Source: Flavobacterium piscisymbiosum
Lineage (GTDB): Bacteria; Bacteroidota; Bacteroidia; Flavobacteriales; Flavobacteriaceae
Length of the DNA: 64,000 nucleotides
Direction of reading: 5' to 3'
Assembly: GCF_020905295.1 (NCBI RefSeq)
Contig: NZ_JAJJMM010000001.1
Coordinates: forward strand, 5,766,001-5,830,000
Shown here piece after piece: positions 43,573-52,368 of the stretch. The notes beneath the pieces are model-generated. The model saw only the letters and a list, made by a program, of their open reading frames with translations, ran no database searches and was not told where the DNA came from. The first letter of the stretch is position 1. Each line of letters opens with the position of its first letter. The translations under genes and the position numbers were made by a program.

Positions 43573-44961
43573 ATGAAATACGACGTTATTGTTTTAGGAA
43601 GTGGTCCTGGTGGATATGTAACAGCTATTAGAGCTTCGCAATTAGGCTTTAAAGTAGCTGTAGTGGAGAAAGAAAACCTTGGTGGTGTATGTTTGAACTG
43701 GGGATGTATCCCAACAAAAGCATTACTAAAATCAGCTCAGGTTTTTGATTACTTAAAACACGCTTCTGACTACGGATTGAAAGTTTCTGAATTCGATAAA
43801 GATTTCCCTGCAGTAGTACAACGTAGCCGTAGTGTTGCTGACGGAATGAGCAAAGGAGTTCAGTTCCTGATGAAAAAAAACAAAATTGACGTTATTGAAG
43901 GTTTTGGAAAACTAAAACCAGGTAAAAAACTTGACGTTACTGATAAAGATAATAAAGTTACTGAATATAGCGCTGATCACATTATCATTGCAACCGGTGC
44001 TCGCTCTCGTGAGTTACCAAACTTACCACAAGATGGTGTAAAAGTAATTGGTTACCGTCAGGCAATGACATTACCAACACAACCAAAATCTATGATTATT
44101 GTAGGTTCTGGAGCAATTGGAGTTGAATTTGCTCATTTCTATAACTCAATGGGAACTGATGTTACTATTGTAGAATTTATGCCAAATATCGTTCCTGTTG
44201 AAGACGAGGATATCTCTAAACAAATGGAGCGTTCTATGAAAAAAGCAGGTGTAAAAATCATGACCAACTCTTCTGTTGAGAAAATTGATACTACCGGAAC
44301 TGGAGTTAAAGCAACTGTAAAAACAGCAAAAGGAGAAGAAATTCTTGAAGCTGACATCGTACTTTCTGCAGTTGGAATTAAAACTAACATCGAAAACATA
44401 GGTTTAGAAGAAGTTGGAATCGCTGTTGACAGAGATAAAATCTTAGTAAACGCTTACAATGCAACTAACATTCCTGGATATTATGCAATTGGAGACGTTA
44501 CTCCTGGACAAGCTTTGGCTCACGTAGCATCTGCTGAAGGAATTAACTGTGTAGAGAAAATTGCTGGTTTACACGTAGACCCAATCGATTACGGAAACGT
44601 TCCTGGTTGTACTTACGCAACTCCTGAAATTGCTTCTGTAGGTTTAACAGAAAAACAAGCTAAAGAAAAAGGATACGAATTAAAAATTGGTAAATTCCCA
44701 TTCTCAGCTTCAGGAAAAGCAAAAGCTGCCGGTGCTGCTGACGGATTCGTAAAAGTAATTTTCGATGCTAAATATGGAGAATGGTTAGGATGCCACATGA
44801 TTGGTGCTGGTGTTACAGATATGATTGCTGAAGCAGTTGTAGCCCGTAAACTTGAAACTACAGGTCATGAAATCCTTAAATCTATTCACCCTCACCCAAC
44901 AATGAGTGAGGCTGTTATGGAAGCTGTAGCTGATGCTTATGGCGAAGTAATTCACTTGTAA
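43573..44961 (+). CDS. lpdA: Dihydrolipoyl dehydrogenase
   Basis: This 462-residue flavoenzyme is the E3 subunit of 2-oxoacid dehydrogenases and the glycine cleavage system, reoxidising dihydrolipoamide with NAD. The FAD-binding GSGPGG is at 9-14. The redox pair Cys40 and Cys45 is in GGVCLNWGCIP. GSGAIGVEFA is the NAD site, and the C-terminal HPHPTMSEAVMEA carries the catalytic His-Glu. It stands alone, without E1/E2 genes, and ends at a terminator shared with the converging MFS gene. Confidence 0.97.
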   Translation: MKYDVIVLGSGPGGYVTAIRASQLGFKVAVVEKENLGGVCLNWGCIPTKALLKSAQVFDYLKHASDYGLKVSEFDKDFPAVVQRSRSVADGMSKGVQFLMKKNKIDVIEGFGKLKPGKKLDVTDKDNKVTEYSADHIIIATGARSRELPNLPQDGVKVIGYRQAMTLPTQPKSMIIVGSGAIGVEFAHFYNSMGTDVTIVEFMPNIVPVEDEDISKQMERSMKKAGVKIMTNSSVEKIDTTGTGVKATVKTAKGEEILEADIVLSAVGIKTNIENIGLEEVGIAVDRDKILVNAYNATNIPGYYAIGDVTPGQALAHVASAEGINCVEKIAGLHVDPIDYGNVPGCTYATPEIASVGLTEKQAKEKGYELKIGKFPFSASGKAKAAGAADGFVKVIFDAKYGEWLGCHMIGAGVTDMIAEAVVARKLETTGHEILKSIHPHPTMSEAVMEAVADAYGEVIHL

Positions 44962-45001
44962 TATCATACCGTTTTACGGTTATATATAATTTTCAATTTA
45001 A

Positions 45002-45037
45002 AAAATCCGATTTGCGAAAGCAAGTCGGATTTTTTTT
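45002..45037. terminator. Bidirectional terminator after lpdA (recurrent type)
   Basis: AAAATCCGATTTGC pairs with GCAAGTCGGATTTT around GAAA, with A and T runs outside. Nearly identical hairpins stand at 46684, 47390, 48577 and 50375. Confidence 0.92.
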
Positions 45038-45039
45038 AT

Positions 45040-46179
45040 CTATTCAAAATTGCCAAATCTTTTTATAATCCACACTGCGAATGCTAATACAAGTAGACCA
45101 ATACTAGACCAAATTACGTTTTGAACAGAAAAACTAGAGATAAAATATCCGCCAAGAACTGTTCCGCAAGTTACCGCGGCATTACCACAAGTTGTAAAAA
45201 TACTGTTTACAAATTCGGGAGATTCTGAAGCTGATGAAGTAAGATTAACATTTCCGATTAAGAAACCTGCCGTATGTACAAAGCCCCAAATTGAGATTAA
45301 TAGTAACATAGGTATATAATACAGCCCATAGAAATACAAAAGCAAATGAATAATTGTTAGAGCAATAATAAAAACAAAAGCAGTATTTAAAATACTTTTA
45401 CTTAACATGAAACCTGCAAGCCAATTACCTGCAACTCCAGTTAACCCAAAGATTAAAAGCATCCAACTAATTTGTATTCCATTCATTTTAGTGACGGTAT
45501 TTAAAAAAACAGCCATAAAACTATAAGTAGAGAACATGGCCGCAATTATCAAAAATGACAGAAAAAAACTAATCCATAAAACAGGCTTTTTCAAAATTTT
45601 GGTTTGCGATGATATAGTTTGTTTTTCCGGAGTTTTTATTGAAGGTAAAAAGAACAATATGCCCAGAAAAGATATTGTATTAATAATAGCACACAACACA
45701 AAGGATGATTGCCAATTAAACAATGAAGCCATTAAAGTTGCTAATGGAATACCAATTACACTAGACACCGTAAATCCGCCAAAAACAATAGCAACTCCTT
45801 TTGAAGATTGCTCGTTGGCCAAATTATTCGCAGCAGTCGAAAGCGCTATAGACCAGAAAACAGGATGCAAAAAAGCCGGTAATAACCTGGCAACCAAAAG
45901 CATATTAAAACTAGTTGCAAAAACAGAAAAAACATTTGAAAAAGCAAAAATAGCCAATACAAATAGCATTAATTTTTTTTTATTTAATGACGACATCAAA
46001 AGCATTATAAAAGGACCTGATATAGCCACTATTAAGGCAAATAAGCTTAAAAGCTGCCCTGCTTTTTCGATCGTAGTAGCAAAAGCAGAAGCTATTTGAG
46101 GCAAAATCCCAATTACTCCAAATTCCGTTGTTCCAATTCCAAATGTTCCCAAAGCCAATAGATAATGTATACGTTTCAT
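45040..46179 (-). CDS. MFS transporter, DHA1-type
   Basis: This 379-residue inner-membrane protein has 12 hydrophobic segments. It begins LLALGTFGIGTTEFGVIGILP, the signature of the sugar-efflux/chloramphenicol-resistance-like DHA1 group (YdhP/AraJ-like). RLLPAFLHPVFWSIALS follows in the fourth helix. The HxlR-type regulator gene is divergent, which fits an inducible efflux pump. The substrate is unknown. Confidence 0.88.
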   Translation of the reverse strand: MKRIHYLLALGTFGIGTTEFGVIGILPQIASAFATTIEKAGQLLSLFALIVAISGPFIMLLMSSLNKKKLMLFVLAIFAFSNVFSVFATSFNMLLVARLLPAFLHPVFWSIALSTAANNLANEQSSKGVAIVFGGFTVSSVIGIPLATLMASLFNWQSSFVLCAIINTISFLGILFFLPSIKTPEKQTISSQTKILKKPVLWISFFLSFLIIAAMFSTYSFMAVFLNTVTKMNGIQISWMLLIFGLTGVAGNWLAGFMLSKSILNTAFVFIIALTIIHLLLYFYGLYYIPMLLLISIWGFVHTAGFLIGNVNLTSSASESPEFVNSIFTTCGNAAVTCGTVLGGYFISSFSVQNVIWSSIGLLVLAFAVWIIKRFGNFE

Positions 46180-46230
46180 AAATTTATTTTTTGCAAATTT
46201 GCATCAGTAATAATCAACTTATCCATTACT

Positions 46231-46242
46231 TACATTTATGTA
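46231..46242. promoter_or_regulatory. Candidate HxlR operator
   Basis: TACATTTATGTA is a 12-bp palindrome midway between the divergent MFS and HxlR genes, with ATTAC/GTAAT overlapping its edges. Its position suggests a regulator site; there is no direct proof. Confidence 0.35.
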
Positions 46243-46290
46243 ATACACTTACCTTTTTGAAAGTTAATTGATTCTTAAACACTTAGAAAA

Positions 46291-46647
46291 ATGCCTGATT
46301 TTTTTCACGACAGAAAACTTTATTATACTCCAATAGAATTTGCACTTGCGCATATTGGAGGCACATGGAAAATGCCCATATTGTGGAGGCTACAAAATAG
46401 TGTTTTACGATTTAGCGAACTAAAGAAAGACATTCCTCATATAACAGACAAAATGCTAACCAGCCAATTAAAGGAACTGGAAAACAAGGGTTTAATCACC
46501 AGAACTGCATATCCTACAGTACCGCCAAAGGTTGAATACAATATTACCATAAAAGGAAAAAAAGCGATTCCGGTAATTGAAGTAATAATGAAATATGGAT
46601 ACGAACTTATCAAAGAAGAAGGAATAGAGTATCCTCCTTTAAAATAA
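46291..46647 (+). CDS. HxlR family winged-helix regulator
   Basis: This 118-residue transcriptional regulator carries the HxlR core: a conserved IGGTWKMPILWRL helix, FSELKKDIPHITDKMLTSQLKELENKGLI as the recognition unit, then PPKVEYNITIKGK. Many members sense redox or electrophile stress through an N-terminal Cys; this one has no Cys in that position, so another signal is likely. It probably controls the divergent MFS transporter. Confidence 0.92.
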   Translation: MPDFFHDRKLYYTPIEFALAHIGGTWKMPILWRLQNSVLRFSELKKDIPHITDKMLTSQLKELENKGLITRTAYPTVPPKVEYNITIKGKKAIPVIEVIMKYGYELIKEEGIEYPPLK

Positions 46648-46683
46648 AAGATATAGTACTAGTTATACCTAGTTTCAATTTAA

Positions 46684-46719
46684 AAAATCTGATTTGCGAA
46701 AGCGAGTCGGATTTTTTTT
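46684..46719 (+). terminator. Terminator after the HxlR gene (recurrent type)
   Basis: AAAATCTGATTTGC and GCGAGTCGGATTTT flank a GAAA loop and precede T residues. The sequence AGTTTCAATTTAAAAAATC upstream resembles the DNA before the lpdA terminator, so more than the hairpin may have been copied. Confidence 0.85.
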
Positions 46720-46826
46720 ATCAATGACTAGTACACTTAAATCAGTAAGTTCATACCATCTTAAAAAACAATCAAAATAGTAACCATTTCATATAAAACG
46801 AAAGCAGATTTATGATAATAAAATGA

Positions 46827-46834
46827 TATTTTTG
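46827..46834 (+). promoter_or_regulatory. Possible -7 element of the TPM gene
   Basis: TATTTTTG matches TAnnTTTG, 22 nt before the ATG. Confidence 0.4.
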
Positions 46835-46856
46835 CAGCACCCAAATTTATTTTCAG

Positions 46857-47366
46857 ATGAAAAAAATATTACTTTTAATTACAATTTCTTTTCTTTTGCC
46901 AAACACTTTTTTTGGTCAATCCGGAAAAAGCGTACCTCAAAATCCAGTAACCGAAAATGCTTTTTCAAAATCATATAGTTATGTAAACGATTTCGAAAAA
47001 ATATTAACTTCAAATCAAATTACAACTTTAAACACAACTCTAAAATCATCTGAAAAAAAATCAGGTCATAAAATTATTGTTGTCACAATTTCTTCTATTA
47101 AACCGTATACAAACGTGCCGGAATATGCATATTATTTAGAAAAATATTTAACAGATAATTTAAAATTAAATCCTACAATCTTAATTGTATTGAGCAAAGA
47201 GCTTCGACAAATTCAAATTCAAAGTAACCACAAAGAGCTTAATACACTCACTCAAGAAGAAACTAGAAACATTATAAGCAATTTTGCAATACCCGAATTT
47301 AAAAAAGGTGATTTTTATAAAGGCTTAGAAAATGCAGTAAATCAAATAGTAAAAAAACTCGAATAG
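46857..47366 (+). CDS. TPM domain protein, exported
   Basis: This 169-residue protein has a signal peptide (MKKILLLITISFLL to FFGQ) and a single TPM domain (SYVNDFEKILTSNQITTLNT, then HKIIVVTISSIKPY, and the late NIISNFAIPEFKKGDFYKGL). TPM proteins are linked to photosystem repair in plants, while the function of bacterial YgcG-like members is unclear. Unlike YgcG it has no C-terminal membrane helix or Gly-rich tail, so it should be soluble in the periplasm. Confidence 0.85.
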   Translation: MKKILLLITISFLLPNTFFGQSGKSVPQNPVTENAFSKSYSYVNDFEKILTSNQITTLNTTLKSSEKKSGHKIIVVTISSIKPYTNVPEYAYYLEKYLTDNLKLNPTILIVLSKELRQIQIQSNHKELNTLTQEETRNIISNFAIPEFKKGDFYKGLENAVNQIVKKLE

Positions 47367-47389
47367 ATTTTAAATAAAACTTTTTTTAT

Positions 47390-47425
47390 AAAATCCGATT
47401 TGCGAAAGCAAGTCGGATTTTTTTT
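47390..47425 (+). terminator. Terminator after the TPM gene (recurrent type)
   Basis: AAAATCCGATTTGC and GCAAGTCGGATTTT flank GAAA and are followed by T residues; the stem is identical to the lpdA terminator. Confidence 0.9.
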
Positions 47426-47560
47426 ATGCGCTGATTATTTGCATAAGCCATTGTTTTGCCATTGAAAGAAACAAAGTAACCGCACTACTATAGTTTTTTA
47501 TCGATTTATGAATTGAGATTACTTCGTTCCTCACAAAAAAATACTTTGAGAAAATCTTAG

Positions 47561-47580
47561 TCCCGAAGCCTCGGGATAGC
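47561..47580. repeat. TCCCGAAGCCTCGGGA hairpin, second copy
   Basis: It is identical to 39738-39757 and is again flanked by CTTAG/CTCAG repeat pieces. Confidence 0.6.
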
Positions 47581-47623
47581 CACTCAGAACCTTAGCATCT
47601 CGAAATTTCAGAACCTTCATAAT

Positions 47624-47725
47624 GGCGTGTCCCTCCGGGCCGGGCTATACACTACAAGTCCTCGCACTTCCTTCATCAGGCTGTGGGCTTTTCGTTGCTA
47701 TCCCTCACGCAACACTCGTTTTCAT
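47624..47725. repeat. Dispersed mosaic element, copy B (GC-rich, reversed)
   Basis: GGCGTGTCCCTCCGGGCCGG then GCTATACACTACA and, at the other end, TGCTATCCCTCACGCAAC give an element much richer in GC than its surroundings. Motif order matches copies C and A in reverse. A frame stays open through it and into the next gene, but that is accidental. Confidence 0.6.
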
Positions 47726-47819
47726 TAAAACATTCATAAAATCAGCCATTACTTTTTTTCCTTTCTTACAAAAAAATTATATTTACGTAATAAGAAATAA
47801 TTATTCTAAAATAGCAGTA

Positions 47820-48569
47820 ATGGAAAATACACCAATATTTTTTGCAGACGGAGAAAGTCCAAAAATGATTGAAGCGTTTAAAAAAGCTCAGGAAACTTTT
47901 AAATATTTCTGGCGAGAATTATCATGGGAATACCGCCGAATAGTTCCGGCACTTGATGTTGCCTGCGTAAAACTAGCTTTTACACAGGAAATAAATAACG
48001 AGACCGTAGTCGAACATATGTGGATCAATGAGATTAATTTTGATGGCGAAAAAATAAAAGGCATCTTAGTCAACGATCCCAACGAATTAACCAATGTGAG
48101 CAATGGCGAATATGTAGAGATTCCGACCAATCAAATTAGCGATTGGTTATTTGTTACTCAGGATAAAACATACGGAGGTTTTACGATACAAGCCATGCGA
48201 TCTGAAATGGACGAAACCGAAAGAGAAGAACATGATGCTGCCTGGGGATTAAATTTTGGAGATTACAACAGTATTCTGATTGCTTACGAACAAAAAGAAA
48301 AACCGGAAAACCTGATCGAACATCCTATGAGCAGGAATATGAAAGAAAGTCTTGTTGATTTTGTAAAAGCAAATCCGAATGAGATTACAGCTCAGGATGA
48401 ATTTGGATATACTTTTTTACACCGCGAAGCAATTGCAGGAAATAGCACAATCGTCGAAGTTTTATTAGAATCTGGCGCTGATAAAAATGCGAAAACGAAT
48501 AATGACAAAACACCTTTAGATTTTGCAGAACAACTAAAATGGGAACACATCATTCCAATTTTAAAATAA
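47820..48569 (+). CDS. DUF2314 domain protein with C-terminal ankyrin repeats
   Basis: This 249-residue protein is read from the ATG at 47820 (MENTPIFFADGESPKM); the longer frame from 47622 is repeat DNA. Residues about 15-165 match DUF2314 (FWRELSWEYRRIVPALDVAC, WINEINFDGEKIKGILVNDP, IPTNQISDWLF). Residues about 180-249 hold two ankyrin-type repeats (DEFGYTFLHREAIAGNSTIV). No signal peptide is present, so it is cytosolic. The function is unknown; ankyrin proteins next to DUF-type domains often act as immunity or scaffold proteins. A recurrent-type terminator follows. Confidence 0.82.
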   Translation: MENTPIFFADGESPKMIEAFKKAQETFKYFWRELSWEYRRIVPALDVACVKLAFTQEINNETVVEHMWINEINFDGEKIKGILVNDPNELTNVSNGEYVEIPTNQISDWLFVTQDKTYGGFTIQAMRSEMDETEREEHDAAWGLNFGDYNSILIAYEQKEKPENLIEHPMSRNMKESLVDFVKANPNEITAQDEFGYTFLHREAIAGNSTIVEVLLESGADKNAKTNNDKTPLDFAEQLKWEHIIPILK

Positions 48570-48576
48570 CAATATT

Positions 48577-48612
48577 AAAATCCGATTTGTAAAAGCAAGT
48601 CGGATTTTTTTA
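48577..48612 (+). terminator. Terminator after the DUF2314 gene (recurrent type)
   Basis: AAAATCCGATTTGT and GCAAGTCGGATTTT flank an AAAA loop, followed by T residues. Confidence 0.88.
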
Positions 48613-48692
48613 TAAGTCCTTAAATTGTTTCATTTAATTAAAAAACACAGCAAAACATATATTTTTATAACTTTATCCCTAAATCAAAAGTC

Positions 48693-49604
48693 ATGAAAGA
48701 AGTATGCATTGTTGAATTTCCGTCTAATTTAGGTCTAAAAGAACCTCAACCCGGAAAAGAGCCTGGCGTGAAAAATTTGCCTAACTGGTTCTGGAAACAT
48801 AATTTGCATAAAGCCATTACTCATAAAGATATTCTAAGACTCGATCCGCCACGATATACAAACATTCGAGAAACCGAAACTAATATTCTCAATGCAAATG
48901 CATTGGTCGATTACGCACGCGAGCAAGCCTATTTAATCAACAATTTACTTTCGCAAAATAAATTTCCTTTCATTCTTGGCGGAGATTGCAGTATTTTATT
49001 AGGATCAGCAATTGCGTTAAAACAAAAAGGCAATTACGGCTTATTTTATCTCGATGGCCATACTGATTTTATGGATATTTCTCTATCAGAAACTGGCGGA
49101 GTTGGCGGAATGGCAGCCTCAATAGTTACAGGAAACGGACATAAAAAACTCACCGATATTCTTAATTTATCACCTTATATAAAAGAAGAAAATCTATGGT
49201 GCGTAGGTAATCGCGAATATGATGAAGAATACGAAAATCAGATCAGAAATTCTGCCGCGACTTATTTAAGTCTTAACGAATTAAGAAAACAAGGTATTTC
49301 AAAAAGCATTCAGGCTTTTCTTTCTGAAATCGAAAACAAAAATCTCGACGGTTTTTGGCTGCATATCGACGTCGATGTTTTAAGCGATTCAGTTATGCCT
49401 TGCGTAGACAGCAGAACACCAGACGGACTTACTTACGATGAATTTAATGAGCTTACCTCCTATTTATTTCAAAGCGAAAAACTTAGCGGACTCGAAATCA
49501 CAATTCTCGATCCGGATTTAGATCCTACGGGACAATATACCAAAGATTTTGTGCATCATATCACCACCACTTTCAATACACATTTTGGAAAATTAACCTT
49601 ATAA
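48693..49604 (+). CDS. Arginase/agmatinase family (ureohydrolase fold) protein
   Basis: This 303-residue protein has the ureohydrolase fold. Manganese-site motifs are present: LGGDCS (96-100), DGHTDF (Asp121, His123, Asp125) and HIDVDVLSDSVMP. The first motif has Cys99 where classical arginases have the metal-ligand His. LDPDLDPTG near the C-terminus matches the family. It could hydrolyse arginine, agmatine or another guanidine compound; the Cys substitution leaves this open. It is monocistronic. Confidence 0.85.
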   Translation: MKEVCIVEFPSNLGLKEPQPGKEPGVKNLPNWFWKHNLHKAITHKDILRLDPPRYTNIRETETNILNANALVDYAREQAYLINNLLSQNKFPFILGGDCSILLGSAIALKQKGNYGLFYLDGHTDFMDISLSETGGVGGMAASIVTGNGHKKLTDILNLSPYIKEENLWCVGNREYDEEYENQIRNSAATYLSLNELRKQGISKSIQAFLSEIENKNLDGFWLHIDVDVLSDSVMPCVDSRTPDGLTYDEFNELTSYLFQSEKLSGLEITILDPDLDPTGQYTKDFVHHITTTFNTHFGKLTL

Positions 49605-49725
49605 AAAACAGAAAATTCTATATTCCAAAATACAAAAATCCTAAATTTTCTTTTTAAATTAGACCAACCAATATTTCTTAAAAAAAAGAAATAATAATTA
49701 AAGTCTCATATTTAAACCAGAAAAC

Positions 49726-50370
49726 ATGACATTAGACGAATACAAAAAACAATTTTCAGAAGACGATGCTGTCGGCTGGTTATCCATAGATCAGGAGTTT
49801 GATCGTCTTTACCCCAATCAGGAACCCAAACATTATGTACCGCCAATACCTTATATGCTGGGCGGCGAAGATCCGCTTGACGGCATAAGCGTTTACGAAA
49901 GTAAAAACCAAACAGATCACCTTCATTTTGTAACCTACGGATTTTCAGAATTATATTATAACGAAGAAAAATTAGACGATGAATTTAGCAAATGGGGATT
50001 CGAACTTACCTTTCGATTAAAACCTTTTGAACCAGACAACGGAAATCCAAGCTGGGCCATTGTAATGCTTCAAAATATTGCCCGATATGTATTCGACAGC
50101 GGCAATTGGTTCGAAGAATTTCATTACATGCCGGCAAACGGTCCAATCAGACTTGACACAGACACCGATATCACTGCTTTATTGATTGTAGCCGATCCCG
50201 AAATCGAAAAAAAGCAAACCCCACATGGCGAAGTTTCTTTTCTGCAAATCGTAGGAATCACCTCTGCCGAATACGAACATTTAAAAGAAAATCCCCAAAC
50301 AGCCGAGGAATTAGCCCATAAACTCAAAGAAAACAATCCTTTGTTGATTACGGATCTCACGAGAAAATAA
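49726..50370 (+). CDS. Suppressor-of-fused (SUFU) domain protein
   Basis: This 214-residue cytosolic protein matches the bacterial SUFU family: ISVYESKNQTDHLHFVTYGF and SELYYNEEKLDDEFSKWGFE, then FELTFRLKP, MLQNIARYVFDSGNWFEE and LQIVGITSAEYEHLKE. Bacterial SUFU proteins are recurrent immunity proteins of polymorphic toxin systems, but many stand alone. No toxin gene is adjacent. A recurrent-type terminator follows 4 nt after the stop. Confidence 0.85.
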   Translation: MTLDEYKKQFSEDDAVGWLSIDQEFDRLYPNQEPKHYVPPIPYMLGGEDPLDGISVYESKNQTDHLHFVTYGFSELYYNEEKLDDEFSKWGFELTFRLKPFEPDNGNPSWAIVMLQNIARYVFDSGNWFEEFHYMPANGPIRLDTDTDITALLIVADPEIEKKQTPHGEVSFLQIVGITSAEYEHLKENPQTAEELAHKLKENNPLLITDLTRK

Positions 50371-50374
50371 TTCC

Positions 50375-50408
50375 AAAAATCCGATTTATGAAAGTAAGTC
50401 GGATTTTT
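50375..50408 (+). terminator. Terminator after the SUFU gene (recurrent type)
   Basis: AAAAATCCGATTTAT and GTAAGTCGGATTTTT flank GAAA. The two stem changes relative to the other copies are compensatory (GC to AT), keeping the pairing. Confidence 0.9.
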
Positions 50409-50412
50409 ATTT

Positions 50413-50517
50413 TGGCGAATCCGCCGCGGCGAACCGGGCTGTCCACTATATCTTTTATGTTGTCCCAAAGCTTCGGAACCACTATAAAAGGATGCCGTTA
50501 CCATCTCTAACGCAAAC
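50413..50517. repeat. Dispersed mosaic element, copy C (reversed)
   Basis: GGCGAATCCGCCGCGGCGAA, CGGGCTGTCCACTATATCTT and AAAGGATGCCGTTACCATCT are, reverse-complemented, the counterpart of AAGATATAGCGGACAGC and GGTATCC in the copy at 55457. The GC content is clearly above the surroundings. Confidence 0.65.
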
Positions 50518-50780
50518 ACCGGTTTTCATAACAGCAACATTTCTGAATCAAATCATATAATAAAAAAGATTATTTTAGCTCAATCCCAATGCACAAACAA
50601 AGCCTATACAATTTGGAACGCCGGATCAAAAAAACGTAAAAAAACATGGTAATTCTAAAATTTAATCACAGAGAAAGAGTATGAATATGATTAAAAAAGA
50701 CCGAAAAAATTTTAATTTTCACCCTGAATAATAATACCTTTTAATTTGATTCAACATAAAATAATATGTTTAAAACTATA
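50518..50780 (+). other. Intergenic, no gene seen
   Basis: This AT-rich spacer upstream of the PhzF-family gene has only very short open frames and no TAnnTTTG promoter match. Confidence 0.35.
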
Positions 50781-51683
50781 ATGAAAAAACGAATAACATA
50801 CCAAATAGATTCTTTTACAAAAGAAAAATTCAAAGGAAACCCGGCTGGAGTTGTTGTAAATGCAGACGGATTGAATGACTACCAAATGCAACAAATTGCC
50901 AGAGAACTCAACAATTCTGAAACTGCCTTTCTTTTTCATCCAGATAGTGCAGATTGCGATGGCGTTATTCGCTACTTTACCCCAAATACCGAAGTTCCAA
51001 TTTGCGGACATGCTACAATCGCTGCAATGTATGCAAAAGCTATCGAAGAAAAACTGGATTCTTGTATTCTGAGATTCAAAACAAAAGTGGGCATTCTTCC
51101 TTTTGAAATAATAAAAAAAGAAGATGATTATCAAATTCTAATGACTCAGGGAAGTTTTGAACTAAGCGAAACATTTAACTCTGTTTTATCTCAAAAAATG
51201 ATAACTGCATTAGGACTCGAAAAATCAGATCTTGACAAAACATGTCCCATTCAGATAGCTTCTACCGGGCATTCTAAAGTAATGATTGGAATAAAAAGCA
51301 GGGCAAAACTCAACAATTTATCACCTAATTATAATGATTTAACCCATTTAAGCAAAGAGATCAATTGCAATGGTTATTTTGTTTTTACCTTCGATTCTGA
51401 TGACAAAGGTATTCTTACTTACGGAAGAATGTTCGCTCCGGCAATTGGCATAAACGAAGATCCGGTTACCGGAAATGCAAACGGACCACTTGGCGGTTAT
51501 TTGGTACAAAATAAAATAGTAGATTCAAAAAACAACGAGTTTGAGTTCAATGGAAGGCAAGGTGAAAAAATAGATCGTCTTGGCGTAATAAAAGTTAAAG
51601 TTAGTATTGAAGATAACAAACCAACATTGATTCAAATTAAAGGCGACGCGGTAGTTGTTTTTAGAACTGAAATAGAAATTTAA
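50781..51683 (+). CDS. PhzF family isomerase/epimerase-like protein
   Basis: This 300-residue protein has the two-domain diaminopimelate-epimerase-like fold of PhzF. It begins MKKRITYQIDSFTKEKFKGN; an ATG five codons upstream (50766) is possible. FKGNPAGVVV, LNNSETAFLF (with the conserved Glu), CGHATIAAMYA and DPVTGNANGPLGGYLV are the family motifs. Members isomerise small metabolites, and only some act in phenazine synthesis; no other phz genes are here. It is directly abutted by the next gene. Confidence 0.9.
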   Translation: MKKRITYQIDSFTKEKFKGNPAGVVVNADGLNDYQMQQIARELNNSETAFLFHPDSADCDGVIRYFTPNTEVPICGHATIAAMYAKAIEEKLDSCILRFKTKVGILPFEIIKKEDDYQILMTQGSFELSETFNSVLSQKMITALGLEKSDLDKTCPIQIASTGHSKVMIGIKSRAKLNNLSPNYNDLTHLSKEINCNGYFVFTFDSDDKGILTYGRMFAPAIGINEDPVTGNANGPLGGYLVQNKIVDSKNNEFEFNGRQGEKIDRLGVIKVKVSIEDNKPTLIQIKGDAVVVFRTEIEI

Positions 51684-52340
51684 ATGATTCAAGAACAAAT
51701 CATAAAAGTCCTAATCTATTCTCACGCCTTATTTGGCGGCGTTGCTTTACTTTCGGGCCTTATTTCATTAATCGCTAAAAAAGGAAAAAAAACACATAAA
51801 AAATCCGGAAAGCTTTTTTACTATTGCATGCTTTTATCAGCTTTGACTGCTTTAATTATCGCTTCGCTGCCGCAGCATGAAAGTCCTTTTTTATTCGCTA
51901 TCGGGATTTTTAGTTCTTATTTTATCATAACGGGTTACAGAGCCTTACGATTCAAAAATAAAAACATCAATCTTAAAACAGACAAAATAATCTCTGCAAT
52001 TATGATGTTTACAGGAGGTTTAATGATTTTATATAATCCTCTTGTTCATCAAAAAGTAAATATTGTTTTAAGTGTTTTGGGTATCGTAGGACTAGTTTTC
52101 TCGACCAGAGATTTAATACTTTACAATAACACTGATAAATTATACAATGCCTGGCTAAAATTACATTTAGGAAAAATGATTGGCGGATATATTTCAGCAA
52201 CAACAGCTTTTGTGGTAGTAAACAATTTCTTCCCAAGTTTTTACGGCTGGTTTATTCCCGGAACAATAGGTGGATTTTATATTGTTTACTGGATAAAAAA
52301 GGTAAGTAAAAAACAGCAAGCACAAATACGATTACAATAA
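51684..52340 (+). CDS. Six-helix membrane protein, DUF2306-like
   Basis: This 218-residue integral membrane protein has about six or seven hydrophobic helices. HALFGGVALLSGLISLIAKK followed by THKKSGKLFYYCMLLSALTA resembles the DUF2306 and related heme-b-like membrane families, with His residues at helix ends. It starts immediately after the PhzF-family stop codon, so it is co-transcribed. The function is unknown. Confidence 0.7.
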   Translation: MIQEQIIKVLIYSHALFGGVALLSGLISLIAKKGKKTHKKSGKLFYYCMLLSALTALIIASLPQHESPFLFAIGIFSSYFIITGYRALRFKNKNINLKTDKIISAIMMFTGGLMILYNPLVHQKVNIVLSVLGIVGLVFSTRDLILYNNTDKLYNAWLKLHLGKMIGGYISATTAFVVVNNFFPSFYGWFIPGTIGGFYIVYWIKKVSKKQQAQIRLQ

Positions 52341-52368
52341 AACGGCCCTTTCACCCAATTAATTTATC

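Noticed and set aside
47622..47819. 66-codon N-terminal extension of the DUF2314-ankyrin protein
   Set aside because: The segment is a GC-rich dispersed repeat that happens to be open; the DUF2314 domain begins after the ATG at 47820.
50781..51683. Phenazine biosynthesis locus
   Set aside because: Only a PhzF-family protein is present; this family is widespread outside phenazine producers and no other phz gene is nearby.
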